From assembly GCA_963790545.1 (NCBI GenBank), contig CAWBPA010000002.1:1-64000 (forward strand): a stretch of 64,000 bases of DNA, given 5' to 3'. The translations under genes and the position numbers were made by a program. Every line of letters starts with the position of its first letter. Positions within the stretch are counted from its first letter, which is position 1. Below, piece after piece: positions 35,273 to 43,561 of this stretch. Source of the stretch: DATBJG01 sp963790545 (lineage in GTDB: Bacteria; Acidobacteriota; Vicinamibacteria; Vicinamibacterales; JAMQPK01). The notes under the pieces were generated by a model that worked only from the letters and a program-made list of their open reading frames with translations, did no database searches and was not told the origin of the DNA.

Positions 35273-35497
35273 TCAGCCTTCAGCCTTGAGCCTTCTCGTA
35301 ATCCGTCCGCGTCCCGGATCGAATGGTGAGAGCTCCACGCGCACCTGATCGCCGGCCAACAGTCGGATGAAATTCCTGCCGATCTCCCCAGACGCATGTG
35401 CCAGGACGGAGTGCCCGTTCTCGGTCTCTACTCGCACCATCGCGTTCGGCAATAGTTCTCGCACCGTGCCCGCGACTTCAACCGCACCAGGCTTCAT
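35273..35497 (-). CDS. infA: Translation initiation factor IF-1
   Basis: 74 residues from ATG 35497 (MKPGAVEVAGTVRELLPNAM); a TTG at 35509 would overlap map and is less likely. It is an OB-fold protein with VRVETENGHSVLAHASGEI and IRLLAGDQVRVELSPFD. IF-1 blocks the A site during initiation. The last codons and stop (KAEG and TGA) are written in heptamer repeat DNA: AAGGCTG occurs twice in register across the end of the gene. Confidence 0.95.
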   Translation of the reverse strand: MKPGAVEVAGTVRELLPNAMVRVETENGHSVLAHASGEIGRNFIRLLAGDQVRVELSPFDPGRGRITRRLKAEG

Positions 35498-35505
35498 AGT
35501 CGCTC

Positions 35506-36321
35506 TCAACGGGAGGCCTCAGATGAGCCTGGGACCTCCAATATGAGGCTCGGCGCTCCGACCGTTGCGGGTGTCTCGAGCGCTGACAGCACCATCGGGC
35601 CAGAAGCCGACACAGCGACCGTGTGCTCGAAGTGCGCCGAGAGGCTGCCGTCCCGCGTCACAGCCGTCCATCCATCGCTCAACACCCTGACCGCCGGTTT
35701 GCCGACGTTGACCATCGGCTCGATGGCCAGCACCATGCCTTCGGCAAGGCGGGGACCGCGCCCGGGATCGCCGTAGTTTGGAATCTGCGGCTCCTCGTGA
35801 AGTGACGTTCCGACGCCGTGGCCCACAAACTCGCGCACGACCGAAAAGCCATGGGCCTCGACGTGCTGCTGCACGGCGTGGCTGATATCCGAGACCCTGG
35901 CCCCCACGGTCACCTGCTCGATACCCTTCCAGAGAGATTGCTCGGTCACCTGCAGCAGCATGGCCACCTGCGAGGTGACGCGACCGACAGGAACCGTCAC
36001 CGCGGCGTCGCCGTAGTAGCCGTCGAGCACCACGCCAAGATCGATCGAAATGATGTCTCCGTTCACGAGCGCACGGTTCGACGGAATGCCATGAACGACC
36101 TGATCGTTGATGGATGCGCAAATCGTGGACGGATAGCCATGATAGCCCTTGAACGCGGGCACGGCGCCCGCATCGCGCACGGCCTGTTCGGCGACCTCGT
36201 CGAGCTTCGCCGTCGTCACCCCAGGAACGACGAGTCCTTTCAACATCTCCAGCACCTGCGCCACCAGCAGGTTGGCCGCCCGCAGGCGCTCGAGTTCACG
36301 TTGAGATCTGCAGGCTATCAC
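35506..36321 (-). CDS. map: Methionine aminopeptidase, type I
   Basis: 271 residues from GTG 36321. The pita-bread metalloprotease ligands are visible: substrate His in YPSTICASINDQVVHGIP, Asp in ISIDLGVVLDGYYGDAA, His in GHGVGTSLHEEP, Glu in AIEPMVN and Glu in AHFEHTVAV. It removes N-terminal Met from nascent proteins. The C-terminus extends about 25 residues beyond the usual end (ALETPATVGAPSLILEVPGS). It lies 6 bp after adk in the secY-adk-map-infA order. Confidence 0.95.
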   Translation of the reverse strand: MIACRSQRELERLRAANLLVAQVLEMLKGLVVPGVTTAKLDEVAEQAVRDAGAVPAFKGYHGYPSTICASINDQVVHGIPSNRALVNGDIISIDLGVVLDGYYGDAAVTVPVGRVTSQVAMLLQVTEQSLWKGIEQVTVGARVSDISHAVQQHVEAHGFSVVREFVGHGVGTSLHEEPQIPNYGDPGRGPRLAEGMVLAIEPMVNVGKPAVRVLSDGWTAVTRDGSLSAHFEHTVAVSASGPMVLSALETPATVGAPSLILEVPGSSEASR

Positions 36322-36327
36322 CAGTCG

Positions 36328-37008
36328 TCACCGCGAAGGGCTGGCTGTTTCCAGCGCCGAATCGATTGCCGCGGTCAAAGCGTCCGACACACGATCGGGC
36401 GCCTGTGCGCCGTTGATGGTGCGGAACGTCGGTCTCGCCCGGTAGTAGTCGAGAATCGGCTTCGTCTGCTTCGTATAGACGCCCTGGCGGCGCGTGCGCA
36501 CCGCGGCCTGGCCATCATCCGCCCTTGCCACGATCTTGCCTCCGCAACGCGCGCATTTCGCGTCGGCGGGCTCAGCGTTCGCGCCACAATCGCGGCACAC
36601 GCGACGTGCGGTCATACGCTTGTCCAGCTCATTCGCCGGCACGACGATTTCAATGATGATCAGCGGCCCGCAACCGTCAAGCATTTGATCGAGCGCCTCG
36701 GCCTGGGGGATGGTCCGCGGGAACCCGTCGAGGACGAATCCGCCAAGGGTATCCGGACGTTCCAGCCGTTCGCGGACCACGCCAATCATCACATCGTCAC
36801 TCACGAGATCGCCACGCTCGACAATCGCCTTGGCGCGCAGACCGAGAGGCGTGCCTTGCTGAATCGCCTCGCGGAGGATGTCGCCCGTCGAAATTTTCGG
36901 GACCCCGCGCTCGTGAGCGATCCGTTCCGCCTGCGTCCCCTTGCCCGCGCCCGGAGGCCCGATCATGATCAGGTTCACACGTTTCGCACCGTCGGGAGCC
37001 TTCTGCAT
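36328..37008 (-). CDS. adk: Adenylate kinase, zinc-binding LID type
   Basis: 226 residues from ATG 37008 after GAGGGG. P-loop IGPPGAGKGTQ; NMP-binding region STGDILREAI; GFPRTIPQAEAL. The LID domain carries two CxxC pairs (CRDCG and CARCG) that bind zinc, as in Gram-positive and many acidobacterial enzymes. A longer LID insertion (ADDGQAAVRTRRQGVYTKQT) is present. It balances ATP, ADP and AMP. Lies 14-17 bp after secY. Confidence 0.96.
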   Translation of the reverse strand: MQKAPDGAKRVNLIMIGPPGAGKGTQAERIAHERGVPKISTGDILREAIQQGTPLGLRAKAIVERGDLVSDDVMIGVVRERLERPDTLGGFVLDGFPRTIPQAEALDQMLDGCGPLIIIEIVVPANELDKRMTARRVCRDCGANAEPADAKCARCGGKIVARADDGQAAVRTRRQGVYTKQTKPILDYYRARPTFRTINGAQAPDRVSDALTAAIDSALETASPSR

Positions 37009-37025
37009 CAACCCCTCGAACCTGC

Positions 37026-38417
37026 TCAGCCACGGCGCCCGCGGATGCGGGTCTTCTTCATGAAGCCGTCATAGTGCCGCATGATCAACTGCGATTCGAT
37101 CTGCTGCACGGTGTCCATGGCCACGCCAACCACGATCAGCAACGAGGTCCCGCCAAAGAAGAACTGCAGGTTCATGCCCTCGGTGATGAATCGCGGCATG
37201 ATCGCATCGAGGCGCTCGCCAATGAACGGGATGGGCGCGACCTTGAATCCGGTCATGAGCAGCTGCGGCAGAATCGCAATGAGGGACAGATACAGCGCGC
37301 CCGCCAGCGTGATGCGAGCCAGGATGTTGTCGATGTACTCGGCCGTCCGCTTGCCGGGACGAATACCGGGAACGAAGCCTCCATACTTGCGCATGTTTTC
37401 AGCCACGTCATCGGGATTGAAAATGATCGACGTGTAAAAATACGCAAAGAAAATGATCCCGACGACGTAAAGCAGGTTGTAGAGCGGCATGCCGTACCCA
37501 AGCTGTGTGGCAATCCGTTCTCCCCACCCGCCTGGCTCGAACATTCCCGCAAGCGTCGCGGGGAACGCCAGAATTGAAGACGCAAAAATGACCGGGATCA
37601 CGCCTCCGGTGTTGACCTTCAACGGGATGTGGGTACTTGACCCGCCGTACATACGACGACCGACCACACGTTTGGCGTATTGCACCGTGACTCGCCGGTT
37701 GCCGCGCTCGACAAAAATGACCGCCGCCACGACCGCCACCATGGCCACCATCAGCAGCACAATGGGGATCAGACCGAGCTGACCGGTTCTCAGCTGATCG
37801 ACGGTGCTCAACACGGCGCGGGGCAACCCGACCACGATGCCGGCAAAAATGATCAGCGACATCCCGTTTCCAATCCCGCGCTCGGTAATCTGCTCCCCCA
37901 GCCACATGATGAAGGTCGTGCCAGTCGTATGGGTCAGAACCGTCATCAGGCGGAAACCCCATCCGGGGTCGTACACGAGCGGCAGCCCGCCGGCAATCTG
38001 GGTCTGACGTTCGAGCCAGATGGCGATGCCCAGCGACTGAATGACGCTCAACAGAATCGTTCCGTACCGCGTGTACTGCGTAATCTTCCGCCGTCCGAGC
38101 TCGCCCTCTTTGGAGATCCGTTCGAGATACGGCCACACGACCGTCAGCAACTGCAGAATGATCGACGCGCTGATGTACGGCATGACGCCGAGCGCAAAGA
38201 TCGTCACGTTCGACAAGTTGCCGCCAGTAAACATGTCGTACAAGCCGAGCATCTGGTTCCGCATCTGCTCGGCGAGCAGTCTGAGCGCCTCCGTATTCAC
38301 CCCGGGCGTCGGAATCTGGGTTCCAATCCGATACACCCCGAGCAGCGCCAGCGTGAACAACACGCGCTTGCGGAGGTCGGCAATCGCGAAGACGTTTTTG
38401 AAGCTGTCAACAGGCAT
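37026..38417 (-). CDS. secY: Preprotein translocase subunit SecY
   Basis: 463 residues with ten transmembrane helices. Family marks include the start NVFAIADLRKRVLFTLALLG, the plug region near FTGGNLSNVTIFALGVMPYISASIILQ, the long cytoplasmic loop VERGNRRVTVQYAKRVVGRR and TAEYIDNILARITLAGAL near the C-terminus. It forms the Sec channel with SecE and SecG, encoded elsewhere. Standard position between rplO and adk. Confidence 0.97.
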   Translation of the reverse strand: MPVDSFKNVFAIADLRKRVLFTLALLGVYRIGTQIPTPGVNTEALRLLAEQMRNQMLGLYDMFTGGNLSNVTIFALGVMPYISASIILQLLTVVWPYLERISKEGELGRRKITQYTRYGTILLSVIQSLGIAIWLERQTQIAGGLPLVYDPGWGFRLMTVLTHTTGTTFIMWLGEQITERGIGNGMSLIIFAGIVVGLPRAVLSTVDQLRTGQLGLIPIVLLMVAMVAVVAAVIFVERGNRRVTVQYAKRVVGRRMYGGSSTHIPLKVNTGGVIPVIFASSILAFPATLAGMFEPGGWGERIATQLGYGMPLYNLLYVVGIIFFAYFYTSIIFNPDDVAENMRKYGGFVPGIRPGKRTAEYIDNILARITLAGALYLSLIAILPQLLMTGFKVAPIPFIGERLDAIMPRFITEGMNLQFFFGGTSLLIVVGVAMDTVQQIESQLIMRHYDGFMKKTRIRGRRG

Positions 38418-38437
38418 GTGCCATTCCTGTCGTTATC

Positions 38438-38884
38438 TCACGCGACGGTCTCAGCCACGCCACCCGCGGCCACAATCTTTTCAGCGGCCTTCGCGCTGAA
38501 CTTGTGGACGCGCACGGTCAGCGGCTTGGTGATTTCTCCGCGCCCGAGCACTTTCACGGGTTGCGAGCTGGAGCGCACCAGGCCCCGTTCGCGCAGCAGC
38601 TCCAGTGTGACAACGGTGCCCGACTCGAATCGATCGGTCAACGTGTCGAGATTCACGACGTCGTAGTCCACTCGGAAGGGGTTGTGGAATCCGCGCTTCG
38701 GCACGCGCCGATGCAGCGGCATCTGGCCCCCTTCAAAGCCACGCTTGTGCTTGAACCCCGATCGCGATTTCGCGCCCTTGTGGCCACGTCCGGCCGTCTT
38801 GCCCTGGCCGGTGCCCTGACCCCGTCCAACTCGCTTCTTTGAGTGTCGGGCGCCTTTGGGCGGCCGAAGGTTGCTGAGACTCAC
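38438..38884 (-). CDS. rplO: 50S ribosomal protein L15
   Basis: 148 residues. MSLSNLRPPKGARHSKKRVG, the glycine-rich GRGQGTGQGKTAGRGHKG segment, and GGQMPLHRRVPKRGF. It binds 23S rRNA late in assembly. The start overlaps the rpmD stop by 4 bp. Confidence 0.97.
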   Translation of the reverse strand: MSLSNLRPPKGARHSKKRVGRGQGTGQGKTAGRGHKGAKSRSGFKHKRGFEGGQMPLHRRVPKRGFHNPFRVDYDVVNLDTLTDRFESGTVVTLELLRERGLVRSSSQPVKVLGRGEITKPLTVRVHKFSAKAAEKIVAAGGVAETVA

Positions 38885-39063
38885 TCGTGCACCTCCACCA
38901 GGTGCCGTACTTTGTGGATCATGCCGCGCGTTTCGGGAGTGTCCGCCAGCTCGACGGTGTGCCGAATGCGGCGCAGCCCCAATCCCTTGACGACGGCGTC
39001 CTGCTTTCGATCGAAGCCGATCGTGCTCTTCAACAACGTGACCTTGAGTGTTTTCTTCGCCAT
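38881..39063 (-). CDS. rpmD: 50S ribosomal protein L30
   Basis: 60 residues: LKVTLLKSTIGFDRKQDAVV then GLGLRRIRHTVEL and HKVRHLVEV, the complete short bacterial form. Coupled to rplO by a 4-bp overlap. Confidence 0.96.
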   Translation of the reverse strand: MAKKTLKVTLLKSTIGFDRKQDAVVKGLGLRRIRHTVELADTPETRGMIHKVRHLVEVHE

Positions 39064-39078
39064 CGACTTCTCAGTCCG

Positions 39079-39603
39079 TTACGCCGACATAGCCGCTTCA
39101 ATCTCGGCGAGATCTTTCCCGCGCAAACGACCCACCATCACCGGATCCTTGACGTCCAGCAACGCCGCAAACGTCGCCCGAACGACGTTGTGGGGATTGG
39201 CGCTCCCGAGCGACTTTGTCAGCACGTTGTGCAGACCCGCCGATTCCACGACGGCGCGCACGGCGCCGCCGGCAATAATGCCCGTCCCGTCGGGCGCCGG
39301 TTTCAACAGCACGCTGCCAGAACCGAATTTCCCCAGAACCGCATGGGGAATGGACGTTCCCTGAAGGGGCACCTTGATGAGGGATTTCTTGGCCGCCTCA
39401 ATCCCTTTCTTGATGGCCGAGGGCACTTCCTTGGCCTTCCCGACTCCAAAGCCAACGACGCCGTGACCGTCGCCCACGACGACCAGCGCGCTGAAGCTCA
39501 GGTTCTTGCCTCCCTTGACGACCTTCGTGACCCGGTTGATCGAGACCACCGTGTCTTTCAGATCGAGCTGGGAAGGATCAATTTTCTCACGGGTACGAAT
39601 CAT
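39079..39603 (-). CDS. rpsE: 30S ribosomal protein S5
   Basis: 174 residues. Double-stranded RNA-binding domain with VVSINRVTKVVKGGKNLSFS and ALVVVGDGHGVVGFGVGKA; second domain with GAVRAVVESAGLHNVLTKSLGS. It contributes to decoding accuracy and mRNA helicase activity. Normal length, 15 bp before rpmD. Confidence 0.97.
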   Translation of the reverse strand: MIRTREKIDPSQLDLKDTVVSINRVTKVVKGGKNLSFSALVVVGDGHGVVGFGVGKAKEVPSAIKKGIEAAKKSLIKVPLQGTSIPHAVLGKFGSGSVLLKPAPDGTGIIAGGAVRAVVESAGLHNVLTKSLGSANPHNVVRATFAALLDVKDPVMVGRLRGKDLAEIEAAMSA

Positions 39604-39626
39604 AAGGTGTACTCTGACTTCCTCTT

Positions 39627-40001
39627 TTAGAATTGCAATCCCGCTTCCCGCGCCGCCTCTGCCACGGCACGAATGCGACCGTGATAGAGAAAGCCGTTTC
39701 GATCGAACACAACCTGCTTGATACCCTTGGCGAGCGCACGTTCGGCGACCAGCTTGCCAATCGCCTGGGCGCCAGCCCTGTTGCTTCCACGCGCCTTGGC
39801 CGCCAGCGTGCCTTTGATGGACGGCTCGATGCTCGAGGCCGCGACGAGCGTCTTGCCGGACATGTCGTCGATCACCTGAACATAGATGTGGGAGAGACTC
39901 CGAAACACCGTGAGCCGTGGCCTCTCCTCTGTCCCGGTCATTCGCTTGCGCAGGCGAAGCTTGATTCGATGGCGCCGATCTTCGCTGGTTTTGATCTTCA
40001 T
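39627..40001 (-). CDS. rplR: 50S ribosomal protein L18
   Basis: 124 residues. RRHRIKLRLRKRMTGTEERPRLTVFRS, then IYVQVIDDMSGKTLVAASS and VVFDRNGFLYHGRIRAVAEAAREAGLQF, the characteristic end. It binds 5S rRNA. Gap to rplF is 45 bp and contains a small hairpin. Confidence 0.97.
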   Translation of the reverse strand: MKIKTSEDRRHRIKLRLRKRMTGTEERPRLTVFRSLSHIYVQVIDDMSGKTLVAASSIEPSIKGTLAAKARGSNRAGAQAIGKLVAERALAKGIKQVVFDRNGFLYHGRIRAVAEAAREAGLQF

Positions 40002-40046
40002 AGTCTCTGCCCGACAGCTTCGGACTGAACCGAAGGCCGACGCCGG

Positions 40047-40583
40047 TTAGGCACCCGTCTTGCCGACCTTCTTCTTGAGCACCTCGCCGGTATAACGAAC
40101 GCCCTTCTGCTTGTAGGGATCCGGTTTCCGCAGCCGGCGGATATTCGCAGCCACCTGCCCGACCTGTTGGCGATCGACGCCCGTGACCGTGATGTGCGTT
40201 TGCTTCTCGATGGCAATCTCGATTCCAGGTGGAACGTCGAACACGACGGGGTGCGAATAGCCGAGAGCAAAGACCACCTGTTTTCCTCGAACTTCGCCCC
40301 GGTACCCAATGCCCACGATGTCGAGCTCGCGCTTGAAGCCATTGGTGACGCCGAGCACGCCGTTGGCGACCAGGCTGCGCGCCAGACCATGGAACTTGTT
40401 GAGCTCGCGATCCTCGCGCACCAGCTTCGCGTGAAGCTGTCCATCGGAAAGCTCCATCGCAATTCCAGGCGGGAGCTTCTGCGTCAGTTTCCCCTTGGGC
40501 CCTTGAATTTCCACGGCATCCGCGCCGACCTTGACGGTCACGCCCTTGGGGATTGGAATGGGTTTCTTACCTATACGTGACAT
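40047..40583 (-). CDS. rplF: 50S ribosomal protein L6
   Basis: 178 residues from ATG 40583 (MSRIGKKPIPIPKGV). A longer frame to 40625 is rejected because those codons lie in repeat copy C. Two tandem L6 folds; the second ends with KPDPYKQKGVRYTGEVLKKKVGKTGA, the conserved tail next to the sarcin-ricin loop. Confidence 0.97.
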   Translation of the reverse strand: MSRIGKKPIPIPKGVTVKVGADAVEIQGPKGKLTQKLPPGIAMELSDGQLHAKLVREDRELNKFHGLARSLVANGVLGVTNGFKRELDIVGIGYRGEVRGKQVVFALGYSHPVVFDVPPGIEIAIEKQTHITVTGVDRQQVGQVAANIRRLRKPDPYKQKGVRYTGEVLKKKVGKTGA

Positions 40584-40590
40584 ATTTTTT

Positions 40591-40643
40591 CGCGACCTTT
40601 GGTCGCTCGGCGTAATTCGCAACAACGATCCACGTAGTCAACC
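40591..40643 (-). repeat. Paired-hairpin element, copy C (second hairpin and tail only)
   Basis: Stem GCGACC-TTT-GGTCGC, then the GCGTAATTCGC and CAACGATCC tail. Hairpin 1 and the linker are missing. It fills the rpsH-rplF gap. Confidence 0.85.
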
Positions 40644-40648
40644 CTGAG

Positions 40649-41059
40649 TTACCACACGTTACAAAGAACCTCGCCGCCCACGCCCGCCTTGGCTGCCTGG
40701 CGGCCAGTCATGACGCCGCGCGAGGTCGTCAGAATGCTCGTGCCCAGACCGGCCAAGACTTGCGGAACCTCATCGCGCCCACAATAGACGCGCCGGCCGG
40801 GGCGACTGATGCGCTGGATGTCGGTAATCACCCGTTCGCCGTGCGGACCGTACTTGAGAAAAATCCGTATGATCCGTCGCGGACTGTCTTCCCCTTCGGG
40901 CTTCTCGTCGAGAAGCTTGGATCCCTGAATGTAGCCTTCGTCCTGCAGGATCCTGGCGATCTCGGCCTTCAGCCTCGAAGCCGGCATATCGACACGCGTG
41001 TGCTTCGAAGCCACGGCGTTGCGAATCCGCGTAAGCATGTCAGCAATGGGATCGGTCAT
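40649..41059 (-). CDS. rpsH: 30S ribosomal protein S8
   Basis: 136 residues from ATG 41059 (MTDPIADMLTRIRNAVASKH); a TTG two codons earlier is not needed. The C-terminal rRNA-binding part reads LTTSRGVMTGRQAAKAGVGGEVLCNVW. S8 is a primary 16S binder and translational repressor of the spc operon in E. coli. Confidence 0.97.
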   Translation of the reverse strand: MTDPIADMLTRIRNAVASKHTRVDMPASRLKAEIARILQDEGYIQGSKLLDEKPEGEDSPRRIIRIFLKYGPHGERVITDIQRISRPGRRVYCGRDEVPQVLAGLGTSILTTSRGVMTGRQAAKAGVGGEVLCNVW

Positions 41060-41086
41060 ATTCAATAGCCTTCAGCTTTCGGCTTT

Positions 41087-41272
41087 TTACCAGCTACTCT
41101 TCGTCACGCCTGTCACGTCGCCCTCGAGCGCGAGCTTTCGGAAGCACAAACGACAGAGCGCAAACTTGCGCATGTACGCGCGCGGCCGTCCGCACAGTCG
41201 GCACCGATTGCGCAACCGGATCTTGTACTTCGGCGGCTTCAATTCTTTGGCGATCTTCGAGGTCGTAGCCAT
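41087..41272 (-). CDS. rpsN: 30S ribosomal protein S14, zinc type
   Basis: 61 residues, the short type Z form, with CRLCGRP and CRLCFRKLA making a four-cysteine zinc site. Ends GVTKSSW. Lies between rplE and rpsH in the usual order. Confidence 0.97.
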   Translation of the reverse strand: MATTSKIAKELKPPKYKIRLRNRCRLCGRPRAYMRKFALCRLCFRKLALEGDVTGVTKSSW

Positions 41273-41293
41273 ATTCGATCCTTGTCCCGACGC

Positions 41294-41836
41294 TTAACTC
41301 GCCCTGAACGGCATCCCGATCAACTGAAGCAGCTTGCGAGCCTCCTGATCGGTGCGGGCGCTCGTCACCACGGACACGTTCATGCCGCGGGTCTTGTCCA
41401 CCTTCATATAGTCGATCTCGGGAAAGATCAGCTGGTCGCGCAGTCCGAGTGTGAAGTTCCCGCGGCCATCGAACCCTTTCGGAGACACGCCACGGAAGTC
41501 CCGCACGCGGGGCAGCGCGACGTTCATCAGCCTGTCCAGAAACTCGTACATCCGCTCTCCGCGGAGCGTGACCATGGTCCCAACCGGCATACCCTTCCGA
41601 ACTTTGAAAGCCGCGATGGATTTCTTCGCGCGTCGGGCTACAGGACGCTGACCGGTAATGCGTGCCAGTTCATCGCTGCCGGTGTCCACGATCTTCACGT
41701 TCTGCGTGGCCTCGCCCAGTCCCATATTCACCACGACCTTCCGGATCTTCGGAACGGCCATGACGTTCTTGTAGCCGAACTCCTTGGTCAGGGCCGGCAC
41801 AACTTCCTTGAGATACCGATCCTTCAGGCGGCTCAT
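41294..41836 (-). CDS. rplE: 50S ribosomal protein L5
   Basis: 180 residues from ATG 41836 (MSRLKDRYLKEVVPALTKEF), overlapping the rplX stop by 4 bp; the 30 codons upstream in frame belong to rplX DNA. Conserved PKIRKVVVNMGLGEA, VTLRGERMYEFLDRLMNVALP and RGMNVSVVTSA. It binds 5S rRNA and contacts P-site tRNA. Confidence 0.97.
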   Translation of the reverse strand: MSRLKDRYLKEVVPALTKEFGYKNVMAVPKIRKVVVNMGLGEATQNVKIVDTGSDELARITGQRPVARRAKKSIAAFKVRKGMPVGTMVTLRGERMYEFLDRLMNVALPRVRDFRGVSPKGFDGRGNFTLGLRDQLIFPEIDYMKVDKTRGMNVSVVTSARTDQEARKLLQLIGMPFRAS

Positions 41837-42165
41837 TTGTCCACCACCCCTTCGCACTTGCGGCAAATGCGAACCTTGCGCCCGTCGCCAAGCACCTTCC
41901 GGCCGATTCTCGCCTGAGCGCCGCACTCGGGACAGACGAGTTGCACGTTCGACGCGTGGAGCGATGCCTCGCGCTGCACAATCCCACCCTTGATGTTGGC
42001 GCGTGGGTTGGGCCGTGTGTGGCGTTTGATCATGTTCACGCCTTCGACCACCACACGGTTCGTCGCCGGCAGCACTTTCAGGACTCGCCCACGCTTGCCG
42101 CGGTCCTTGCCCGTCTTGACGACCACGTTGTCGTTGCGGCGAATGGGAGTATCTAGATGGGCCAT
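41833..42165 (-). CDS. rplX: 50S ribosomal protein L24 with zinc-ribbon tail
   Basis: 110 residues. KOW motif (VVVKTGKDRGKRGRVLKVLP) and VEGVNMIKRHTRPN. The C-terminus holds CPECGAQARIG and CRKCEGV, two CxxC pairs that can form a zinc ribbon, a form found in several deep bacterial lineages but absent from E. coli L24. The end overlaps rplE by 4 bp. Confidence 0.96.
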   Translation of the reverse strand: MAHLDTPIRRNDNVVVKTGKDRGKRGRVLKVLPATNRVVVEGVNMIKRHTRPNPRANIKGGIVQREASLHASNVQLVCPECGAQARIGRKVLGDGRKVRICRKCEGVVDK

Positions 42166-42223
42166 AGCAAGTCAGCAGTCAGAACAAGAATCCTTCTGTC
42201 TTCTGTATTCTGTCTTCTTCCCC
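42166..42223. repeat. Heptamer array, units AGTCAGC and TTCTGTC
   Basis: AGTCAGC, AGTCAGA near rplX, then TTCTGTC, TTCTGTA, TTCTGTC, TTC near rplN. Two different heptamers in one 58-bp gap. Confidence 0.7.
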
Positions 42224-42592
42224 TTAAAGCACCTCAGGCGCCAGCGAAATAATCTTCATGAACCGACGCTCACGAAGCTCGCGGGCAACCGGTCCAAACA
42301 CGCGCGTGCCGATCGGTTCTCCCTGATCGTTCACCAGCACAGCCGCGTTGCGATCGAAACGAATGTAACTTCCGTCCTTGCGCCGCTGTTCCTTCCGCGT
42401 CCGAACGATGACTGCCTTGACCACCTGACCCTTTTTCACGTTCGAATCCGGTGTGGCTTCCTTCACCGACGCGGTCACGATGTCACCCAGCCGAGCATAT
42501 CGACCGGTCGAACCGCCGATGGGGTTAATCACCGCAATCTTGCGCGCGCCCGAGTTGTCGGCCACGTCAAGAATCGAACGCATCTGGATCAT
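42224..42592 (-). CDS. rplN: 50S ribosomal protein L14
   Basis: 122 residues: MIQMRSILDVADNSGARKIA, GDIVTASVKEATP and GTRVFGPVARELRERRFMKI. ATG 42592 has GGGAG at good distance. Standard length and neighbours (rpsQ upstream by 10 bp). Confidence 0.97.
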   Translation of the reverse strand: MIQMRSILDVADNSGARKIAVINPIGGSTGRYARLGDIVTASVKEATPDSNVKKGQVVKAVIVRTRKEQRRKDGSYIRFDRNAAVLVNDQGEPIGTRVFGPVARELRERRFMKIISLAPEVL

Positions 42593-42602
42593 GACAGTCT
42601 CC

Positions 42603-42857
42603 CTACACCACGACGGCCTTCTGGACGACGCGCGTGACCGCCCAGCGTTTCCGTCTGCTCAAAGGGCGACTTTCGACGATCGCCACCTTGTCACCAGTCT
42701 TGGCTTCGTTCTTCTCGTCGTGCGCGAGAAACGTGGACGTCCGGCGCTGGGTCTTGCCGTACATGCCGTGACGCACCTGCCGCTCCACCGCGACCACCAC
42801 GCTCTTCTGCATCTTGTCGCTGATGACGACGCCAATCTTCTCAGTCTTCGCAGTCAT
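42603..42857 (-). CDS. rpsQ: 30S ribosomal protein S17
   Basis: 84 residues: GVVISDKMQKSVVVAVERQV, then HDEKNEAKTGDKVAIVESRPLSRRKRW. OB-fold primary 16S binder. Lies 6 bp after rpmC. Confidence 0.97.
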   Translation of the reverse strand: MTAKTEKIGVVISDKMQKSVVVAVERQVRHGMYGKTQRRTSTFLAHDEKNEAKTGDKVAIVESRPLSRRKRWAVTRVVQKAVVV

Positions 42858-42863
42858 AGCTTG

Positions 42864-43055
42864 CTAGTCCTGCTTCTCGCGCAGCACGGTCTTCACGCGA
42901 GCGAGATCCCGCCGCGTGGTCTTGACCTTGCCCGGGGCCTCGAGCTGCCCCATGGATTTCTGAATTCGCAACCGGAACAGCTGATCGCGAAGATCTTTCT
43001 CGCGGGCCCTCAAATCGTCCGCGGTCAGATCCCGCAGCTCGCTCACGTCGCTCAT
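42864..43055 (-). CDS. rpmC: 50S ribosomal protein L29
   Basis: 63 residues, two helices: SELRDLTADDLRAREKDLRD and LFRLRIQKSMGQLE, ending in the typical RVKTVLREKQD. It sits at the tunnel exit and docks trigger factor with L23. The start overlaps the rplP stop by 4 bp. Confidence 0.96.
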   Translation of the reverse strand: MSDVSELRDLTADDLRAREKDLRDQLFRLRIQKSMGQLEAPGKVKTTRRDLARVKTVLREKQD

Positions 43056-43477
43056 AGCATCTTCTCCTCGGCAAAGCGGGCTGCAAACCTCGTCCGGATC
43101 GGCAGCTTGGCCGCCGCCAGCCGCATGGCATCACGCGCTTCAGCCTCGGTCACGCCGTCCATCTCGAAGAGAATCCGACCGGGACGCACGACGCACACCC
43201 ATTGTTCGGGTGCGCCCTTGCCCTTGCCCATGCGTGTCTCCTGCGGCTTCTTCGTGATCGGCTTGTCGGGAAACACACGCACCCAGATCTTGCCGCCGCG
43301 CTTGATGGACCGTGTCATGGCCACGCGCGCCGCCTCGATCTGCCGATCGGTCAGCCAGCAGGGTTCCAGCGCCTTGAGGCCGTAATCGCCAAACGACACC
43401 GTCGACCCCCGCCAGGCCTTTCCAATCATCCGGCCGCGCTGCTGCTTCCGGTACTTGACCTTCTTCGGCATCAACAT
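43052..43477 (-). CDS. rplP: 50S ribosomal protein L16
   Basis: 141 residues: MLMPKKVKYRKQQRGRM, YGLKALEPCWLTDRQIEAARVAMTR-type region, GKGKGAPEQWVCVVRPGRILFE. ATG 43477 and ATG 43471 are both possible; the first matches many L16 starts. It is needed for A-site tRNA accommodation. Confidence 0.97.
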   Translation of the reverse strand: MLMPKKVKYRKQQRGRMIGKAWRGSTVSFGDYGLKALEPCWLTDRQIEAARVAMTRSIKRGGKIWVRVFPDKPITKKPQETRMGKGKGAPEQWVCVVRPGRILFEMDGVTEAEARDAMRLAAAKLPIRTRFAARFAEEKML

Positions 43478-43498
43478 AGCGATGAATCTTTTCTTAGC

Positions 43499-43556
43499 TT
43501 GTACCTCGCGCCTTTGGCGCTCGGCGTACTGCGCTGCAACGATCCGCTCAGGGACG
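43499..43556 (-). repeat. Paired-hairpin element, copy D (no hairpin 1)
   Basis: TTGTACCTC linker, stem GCGCC-TTT-GGCGC, then TCGGCG and the CAACGATCCGCTCAG tail. It fills the 84-bp rpsC-rplP gap. Confidence 0.85.
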
Positions 43557-43561
43557 CGTCG

